From: Chromatiales bacterium | GTDB lineage: Bacteria > Pseudomonadota > Gammaproteobacteria > UBA6429 > Thiohalophilaceae | Length of the DNA: 10,551 nucleotides | NCBI GenBank assembly: GCA_024641465.1 | Contig: JAHEDB010000046.1 | Span: 1 to 10,551 of the forward strand | Reading direction: 5' to 3' | Shown here: positions 6,570 to 10,551 of the stretch, piece by piece | Layout: the number at the start of each line of letters is the position of its first letter | How positions within the stretch are numbered: position 1 is the stretch's first letter | Translations under genes and position numbers: made by a program | Notes under the pieces: model-generated | The model's database searches: none | The model's input: the letters and a program-made list of their open reading frames with translations, nothing else | Told to the model about the DNA's origin: nothing

Positions 6570-7334
6570 TTATTTTTTTTGATTGATCTCCCGCAACTTT
6601 GGCACTGCCAGACCGGCTTCATCGGCATGGCTTATCGCACGCGCCAGACGCCCCGACGCTGAACGGCCCATGCACTTGTGCTCAAGATCGCCCTTGATGC
6701 CTTCGACCATCCCTTCGATCAGTTTTTCCCGATCGTGTTTACGGCCGGTCAGCCACTCCTGAATATCGATCACCTCGTTGGCGATCTCGCGCGCCAGGGC
6801 CTCGTGTTTGTGCCACAGGTCATCGACGTTGCCACCGACCACCAGGCCGGCGATATTGGTCGTCAGGATGTAGACGTTTTTGCGTACCAGTTCAAATTCC
6901 AGTTGCTGTTGGTTTTGCAATTCCCAACAGGGGATGTCCAGTGCATTCAGCGCGGCCTCCAGCACGACAGCGCGCGGACCATAGATCGGTGATGGCACCA
7001 GCACCTTAAAATCCTGGCCCTTTTTCTTTTCGAACCAGACCGAGACCACGGTCGGGGTTTTAATCGCATGCGCCTGCCAGTCACGCGGCAGTAATTCGTT
7101 TTGTAACAGACCAAGGTGGTTTCGCCAGTTGGCCGGGATCTTTGCCAATGTCGAGTGGAGGTCGTTTTCACCCACCGCCAGCAATACCAGATAGGGTTCG
7201 GGGAGGACGTGGGCCATGGCCGCCATATCCGTCTGGCGTGTCACCGGATAGACGGGATGGCCGCAACGTAACAAACCACGGGTAAAGACCCCGCCCATTT
7301 CACCGATCCCGATAACGACCACAGGTTCTTTCAT
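6570..7334 (-). CDS. Rossmann-fold NAD(P)-binding protein, ketopantoate-reductase-like
   Basis: A 254-residue protein with an N-terminal dinucleotide-binding motif GIGEMG at 9-14, followed by GHPVYPVTR (25-33), where the arginine could favour NADP. The C-terminal half (about 145-250) is helical and broadly resembles 6-phosphogluconate-dehydrogenase/ketopantoate-reductase helices, including RKNVYILTTN (151-160), DDLWHKHEALAREIANEV, and a GRSASGRLARAI segment near 223-234. The usual PanE lysine/asparagine spacing is not clearly kept, so PanE activity should not be assumed. The start at 7334 is well supported by GGGAGG (7343-7348 on the plus strand as CCTCCC) 8 nt upstream. The last codons fall in a T-rich (plus strand) tract next to the inverted-repeat element. 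It diverges from hppA across a 218-bp gap. The real substrate is unknown. Confidence 0.7.
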   Translation of the reverse strand: MKEPVVVIGIGEMGGVFTRGLLRCGHPVYPVTRQTDMAAMAHVLPEPYLVLLAVGENDLHSTLAKIPANWRNHLGLLQNELLPRDWQAHAIKTPTVVSVWFEKKKGQDFKVLVPSPIYGPRAVVLEAALNALDIPCWELQNQQQLEFELVRKNVYILTTNIAGLVVGGNVDDLWHKHEALAREIANEVIDIQEWLTGRKHDREKLIEGMVEGIKGDLEHKCMGRSASGRLARAISHADEAGLAVPKLREINQKK

Positions 7335-7393
7335 TGATTCATCCTCCCGAAAACAACTGTTTTACTCATATTAAGCATATTAGAAAATAATAA

Positions 7394-7407
7394 TTGACTA
7401 AGATCAA
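7394..7407. promoter_or_regulatory. FNR/Anr-type binding site (TTGAC-N4-ATCAA)
   Basis: TTGACTAAGATCAA matches the FNR/Anr consensus TTGAT-N4-ATCAA at nine of ten positions. A further half-site-like GTCAA follows at 7413-7417. It sits in the AT-rich divergent gap of the leftward Rossmann protein and hppA. For the leftward gene, TAATAT (7373 down to 7368) would place the box about 40 bp upstream of the start of transcription. For hppA, TACACA (7432-7437) would place it near -43. Either is close to the class II activator position (-41.5), so I cannot say which gene it serves. A chance match is possible. Confidence 0.45.
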
Positions 7408-7420
7408 TGCAGGTCAAAAA

Positions 7421-7448
7421 TTGTCTGGTTCTACACAATTCCTACATT
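7421..7448 (+). promoter_or_regulatory. Candidate sigma-70 promoter for hppA
   Basis: TTGTCT (7421-7426) and TACATT (7443-7448) are spaced by 16 bp and each match the -35 and -10 consensus at four of six positions. This would give a leader of about 95 nt before the hppA ATG. It is an alternative to a promoter positioned directly by the FNR-type box just upstream. Two small hairpins (7477-7490 and 7491-7503) would lie in the leader, with no clear function. Confidence 0.3.
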
Positions 7449-7552
7449 AAAGATAAATATGCGAGTATTAGCTAACACAATGAGCATTGTCCTGTAAAAC
7501 AGGGTAGGATTCTGCCACCTCACAATAACTAACCTCGAAGGGGGAAGTAATA

Positions 7553-9571
7553 ATGTCCACTGGTTTGATGTTTGCGTTAATCGCCTCGTTTATCGCCATA
7601 GGCTATGGGGTCGTCACGATCTCCGGCCTCATGAAGCGATCACCAGGCAACGAAGAGATGCAGAGGATCTCCCTGGCAATCCAGGAAGGCGCCTCCGCGT
7701 ATCTGAAGCGTCAGTATGTAACCATCGGTATCGTTGGTGTCGTACTGGCAGTCCTGATTGCCATTTTCCTGCATATGGAAACCGCCGTCGGTTTCGCCAT
7801 CGGCGCCGTGTTCTCCGGTCTGGCTGGCTTTATCGGTATGAACGTTTCCGTGCGCTCCAATGCCCGTACCGCTGAAGCGGCCCGTGGCGGTCTGAACGCC
7901 GGACTGCAGGTCGCCTTCCGCGGCGGCGCCATCACCGGCATGCTGGTGGTCGGCCTTGGCCTGTTGGGCGTAGCCGGTTACTACATGATCCTGAAACAGA
8001 TGGGTTCACACGACCCGCTGCACGCCCTGGTCGGTCTGGCCTTCGGTGGTTCATTGATCTCCATCTTCGCCCGTCTTGGTGGCGGTATCTTCACCAAGGG
8101 TGCAGACGTCGGCGCCGACATCGTCGGTAAGGTCGAAGCCGGTATCCCGGAAGATGACCCCCGTAACCCGGCCGTTATCGCCGATAACGTGGGTGACAAC
8201 GTAGGTGACTGCGCCGGTATGGCCGCTGACCTGTTCGAAACCTACGCCGTAACCATCGTCGCGACCATGCTCCTGGGTGGTCTGCTGATGAAGAGCATGG
8301 GTGAGACAGCCATCGTTTATCCGCTGGCCCTCGGTGGTGCTTCTATCATTGCCTCCATCATCGGTACCTTCTTCGTCTCCATCAAAGAAGGCGGCAAGAT
8401 CATGAACGCCCTGTATCGTGGTTGTATTGTCTCTGCGGTGATTTCCGCGGTGGCCTTCTACTTCATTACTGATGCGATGATGGGTAATAACGGTACCTAC
8501 ACAACCATGCAGCTGTTTGGCTCCTCCCTGGTGGGTCTGGTGCTGACCGTGGCAATGATTGTCATTACCGAATACTACACCGCGACAGAATACTCGCCGG
8601 TACGTCACATTGCCGAAGCCTCCACTACAGGTGACGGTACCAACGTTATCGCCGGTCTGGGTGTCTCCATGAAGTCAACCGCCCTGCCGGTACTGGCCGT
8701 GTGTCTGTCTATCTGGACCTCACATTACCTGGCGGGTCTGTACGGTATCGCGATTGCCGCAACCTCCATGTTGTCCATGACCGGTATCATCGTTGCACTC
8801 GACGCCTACGGTCCTATCACCGACAACGCCGGTGGTATCGCCGAAATGGCCGATCTGCCTGCCGACGTACGCGTGACCACGGATGCACTGGATGCGGTGG
8901 GTAACACCACCAAGGCCGTCACCAAGGGCTACGCCATCGGTTCCGCCGGTCTGGCCACCCTGGTACTGTTCGCCGATTACACCACCAGCCTGCAACAGCA
9001 TGCCGGTGGTATGGCGATCAAGTTTGACCTGTCCAACCACATGATCATCATTGGTCTGTTCATCGGCGGTCTGATCCCTTACCTGTTTGGCGCCATGGCC
9101 ATGGAAGCGGTAGGTCGTGCAGCGGGCGGTATCGTCAATGAAGTGCGTCGTCAGTTCAAAGAGATGCCCGGCATTATGGACCGTACCCAGAAGCCTGATT
9201 ACTCCGCCGCGGTGGATATGCTCACCCGGGCCGCCATCAAGGAAATGGTAATACCTTCACTGTTACCTGTACTGGTACCGATTGTGGTTGGTCTGACCCT
9301 GGGTAAAGAAGCCCTCGGTGGTGTCTTGATTGGTACCATCGTTACCGGTCTGTTCGTGGCCATTTCCATGACCACCGGTGGTGGCGCATGGGATAACGCC
9401 AAGAAATACATCGAAGACGATAACTACGGCGGTAAAGGTTCCGATGCCCACAAGGCAGCGGTAACCGGTGATACAGTCGGCGATCCCTACAAGGATACCG
9501 CCGGTCCTGCTATCAACCCGCTGATCAAGATTATGAATATCGTGGCCCTGTTGATGGTGCCACTGCTGTAA
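7553..9571 (+). CDS. hppA: Membrane-bound proton-pumping pyrophosphatase (K+-independent type)
   Basis: Hydrolyses cytoplasmic pyrophosphate and uses the energy to pump protons across the inner membrane. The 672-residue protein is almost entirely hydrophobic helices, about 16 in this family. Active-site signatures are present: the DVGADIVGKVE block (185-195), DDPRNPAVIADNVGDNVGD (201-219), ITDNAGGIAEM, WDNAKKYIE (613-621) and DTVGDPYKDT (640-649). At the potassium determinant, GNTTKAVTKG carries Lys454 and Thr457. Lysine here replaces the activating K+ ion, so this is expected to be a K+-independent H+ pump rather than a Na+ pump. The purine-rich GAAGGGGGAAG (7537-7547) precedes the ATG at 7553 and supports that start. 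Codons are strongly biased and regular, as in a well-expressed gene. It is a single-gene unit with its own terminator, possibly under FNR-type control. Confidence 0.97.
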   Translation: MSTGLMFALIASFIAIGYGVVTISGLMKRSPGNEEMQRISLAIQEGASAYLKRQYVTIGIVGVVLAVLIAIFLHMETAVGFAIGAVFSGLAGFIGMNVSVRSNARTAEAARGGLNAGLQVAFRGGAITGMLVVGLGLLGVAGYYMILKQMGSHDPLHALVGLAFGGSLISIFARLGGGIFTKGADVGADIVGKVEAGIPEDDPRNPAVIADNVGDNVGDCAGMAADLFETYAVTIVATMLLGGLLMKSMGETAIVYPLALGGASIIASIIGTFFVSIKEGGKIMNALYRGCIVSAVISAVAFYFITDAMMGNNGTYTTMQLFGSSLVGLVLTVAMIVITEYYTATEYSPVRHIAEASTTGDGTNVIAGLGVSMKSTALPVLAVCLSIWTSHYLAGLYGIAIAATSMLSMTGIIVALDAYGPITDNAGGIAEMADLPADVRVTTDALDAVGNTTKAVTKGYAIGSAGLATLVLFADYTTSLQQHAGGMAIKFDLSNHMIIIGLFIGGLIPYLFGAMAMEAVGRAAGGIVNEVRRQFKEMPGIMDRTQKPDYSAAVDMLTRAAIKEMVIPSLLPVLVPIVVGLTLGKEALGGVLIGTIVTGLFVAISMTTGGGAWDNAKKYIEDDNYGGKGSDAHKAAVTGDTVGDPYKDTAGPAINPLIKIMNIVALLMVPLL

Positions 9572-9596
9572 TCAATCTTTGATTGTTGTAACAAAG

Positions 9597-9627
9597 AACA
9601 GGCGTCCGCAAGGGCGCCTGTTTTTTT
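9597..9627 (+). terminator. Intrinsic terminator of hppA
   Basis: An 11-bp stem (9597-9607 with 9612-9622, one G-T pair) closed by a GCAA tetraloop of the stable GNRA type is followed by seven T residues (9621-9627, the first two also in the stem). It lies 25 bp after the hppA stop. It is strong in the plus direction; the opposite side has only a weak T-rich tract for leftward epmA transcription. Confidence 0.93.
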
Positions 9628-9660
9628 ATGCCCGAAATAAATTCCGCGGCACCCTATCCC

Positions 9661-10551
9661 TTATTCATCGATCACAAAACTCAACACCTCATCGATATTC
9701 GCGGCTCCTGCCGCGATCATCACCAGGCGGTCCAGCCCCAGGGCCACCCCGGCGCAGTCCGGCATGTACGGCAAGGCCGCCAGCAGTTTTTCATCCAGCG
9801 GCACGGCGGGTTTGCCCAGTTTCTGTCGCTGGGCCAGGTCATGCTCGAAGCGTCGGCGCTGCTCCCCGGCATCGGTCAGTTCATGGAAGCCATTGGCCAG
9901 TTCCAGGCCGTTGATATACAGCTCAAACCTCTCTGCCACTGGCGGCTCATCAGGTCGTATTCGCGCCAAAGCGGCCTGGCTGGCGGGGAAATCGAGGATA
10001 AACACCGGTGTATTCGCCGGCAGGCGGGGTTCGACAAAGTGGCTCATGACGAGCTGTAGCCATTCATCCCGGTCCTGTTCGAGCGAGGAGACATCCAGGC
10101 CCTGTTGTGTGGCGTAATCTCGCAGTTGCCCGGTATCGATAACAAAGGGGTCCAGCCCGAGGGTCTCCTGCCAGGCCTGGCGGTAGGTCCAGAAACAGCT
10201 CTGCTCCAGGCGGACATGCTCGGTCAGACATTTGCGCACCAGTTCATCGACCTCCAGCATGAGCTGCCGATGGTCATAGCCGGGGCGATACCACTCCAGC
10301 ATGGTGAACTCGGGGTGGTGGTGACGACCCCGTTCACCGTAACGGAATACCCGGCTGAGCTGGTAGATCGGCCCACTACCGGCGGCCAGCAAGCGCTTCA
10401 TGGCATATTCGGGTGAGGTTTGCAGATAGAGCGGCCCGGCGTGATCCACCCAGTAACTTTGCAGGCTGTCGATATGCGGGTCGCTTGTCCCGGCCTGAGC
10501 CAGGATGGGGGTCTCGACCTCGAGCACCCCGCGGGCATCAAAAAAGGCCCG
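9661..10551 (-). CDS. epmA: EF-P (R)-beta-lysine ligase EpmA, 5' end off the window
   Basis: Cytoplasmic enzyme (also PoxA, YjeA or GenX) that activates (R)-beta-lysine with ATP and attaches it to the conserved lysine of elongation factor P, which relieves ribosome stalling at polyproline. It is a paralogue of the class II lysyl-tRNA synthetase catalytic core without the anticodon-binding domain. Seen here are 296 residues: RAFFDARGVLEVETP, then motif 2 (SRVFRYGERGRHHHPEFTMLEWYRP), VAERFELYINGLELANGFHEL, and motif 3 PDCAGVALGLDRLVM. The Ala in GVALG (codon 9742-9744) matches E. coli Ala298, a hallmark separating EpmA from LysRS, which has Gly. By alignment with remembered E. coli EpmA (325 residues), about 26 N-terminal residues are missing beyond 10551. 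The Val at 10525-10527 (GTG) is an internal residue, not a start. epmB and efp are not in the window. Confidence 0.96.
   Translation of the reverse strand, partial: RAFFDARGVLEVETPILAQAGTSDPHIDSLQSYWVDHAGPLYLQTSPEYAMKRLLAAGSGPIYQLSRVFRYGERGRHHHPEFTMLEWYRPGYDHRQLMLEVDELVRKCLTEHVRLEQSCFWTYRQAWQETLGLDPFVIDTGQLRDYATQQGLDVSSLEQDRDEWLQLVMSHFVEPRLPANTPVFILDFPASQAALARIRPDEPPVAERFELYINGLELANGFHELTDAGEQRRRFEHDLAQRQKLGKPAVPLDEKLLAALPYMPDCAGVALGLDRLVMIAAGAANIDEVLSFVIDE

Noticed and set aside
7477..7503. Two adjacent small hairpins in the hppA leader (6-bp and 5-bp stems)
   Set aside because: Stems are short, the first has a 2-nt loop that is too tight in RNA, and no riboswitch pattern is seen.
8051..8608. 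Minus-strand open frame inside hppA
   Set aside because: Shadow of the strongly biased hppA codons; His/Gly/Asp-rich with no domain.
10525..10527. GTG as a start codon for epmA
   Set aside because: The frame continues upstream as RAFFDARG, matching EpmA, so this valine is internal and the gene runs off the window.

Overview
The window looks like a piece of a gammaproteobacterial chromosome. The main evidence is a recognisable EpmA (the EF-P beta-lysine ligase, a family centred on Gammaproteobacteria), an enteric-like BtuF, and dispersed repeats of kinds common in Proteobacteria. I cannot name the genus. All genes are chromosomal housekeeping or metabolic types. I see no phage genes, transposases, CRISPR arrays, tRNAs or rRNAs.

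Left part (1-5202) is a corrinoid (vitamin B12) locus. cobQ (cobyric acid synthase) runs leftwards. A tightly packed rightward series starts 58 bp from it: cbiB (adenosylcobinamide-phosphate synthase), cobD (threonine-phosphate decarboxylase, TTG start inside cbiB), a BtuF-like periplasmic corrinoid-binding protein (starting inside cobD), and a SAM-dependent methyltransferase of unknown substrate 2 bp further on. CobQ makes cobyric acid, CobD makes the aminopropanol phosphate linker, and CbiB joins the two. BtuF would deliver corrinoids to a transporter encoded elsewhere. No cobalamin riboswitch was recognised in the window.

Middle part (5203-7334) holds two single genes separated by repeat-bearing gaps. 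A PhyH-type Fe(II)/2-oxoglutarate dioxygenase points right, with a REP doublet (5237-5290) upstream. A 184-bp element with perfect 31-bp terminal inverted repeats (6380-6563) lies downstream. A leftward Rossmann-fold protein resembling ketopantoate reductase converges on that element.

Right part (7335-10551): a 218-bp AT-rich divergent gap contains a good FNR/Anr-type box. It is followed by hppA, a membrane pyrophosphatase with the lysine signature of K+-independent proton pumps, which ends at a strong intrinsic terminator. epmA runs leftwards and is cut by the right edge.

Nothing here is clearly a new multi-gene system. The best leads are the uncharacterised methyltransferase embedded in the B12 operon, the MITE-like inverted-repeat element, the repeat-encoded tail of CobQ, and the possible oxygen-responsive control of hppA and/or its divergent neighbour.
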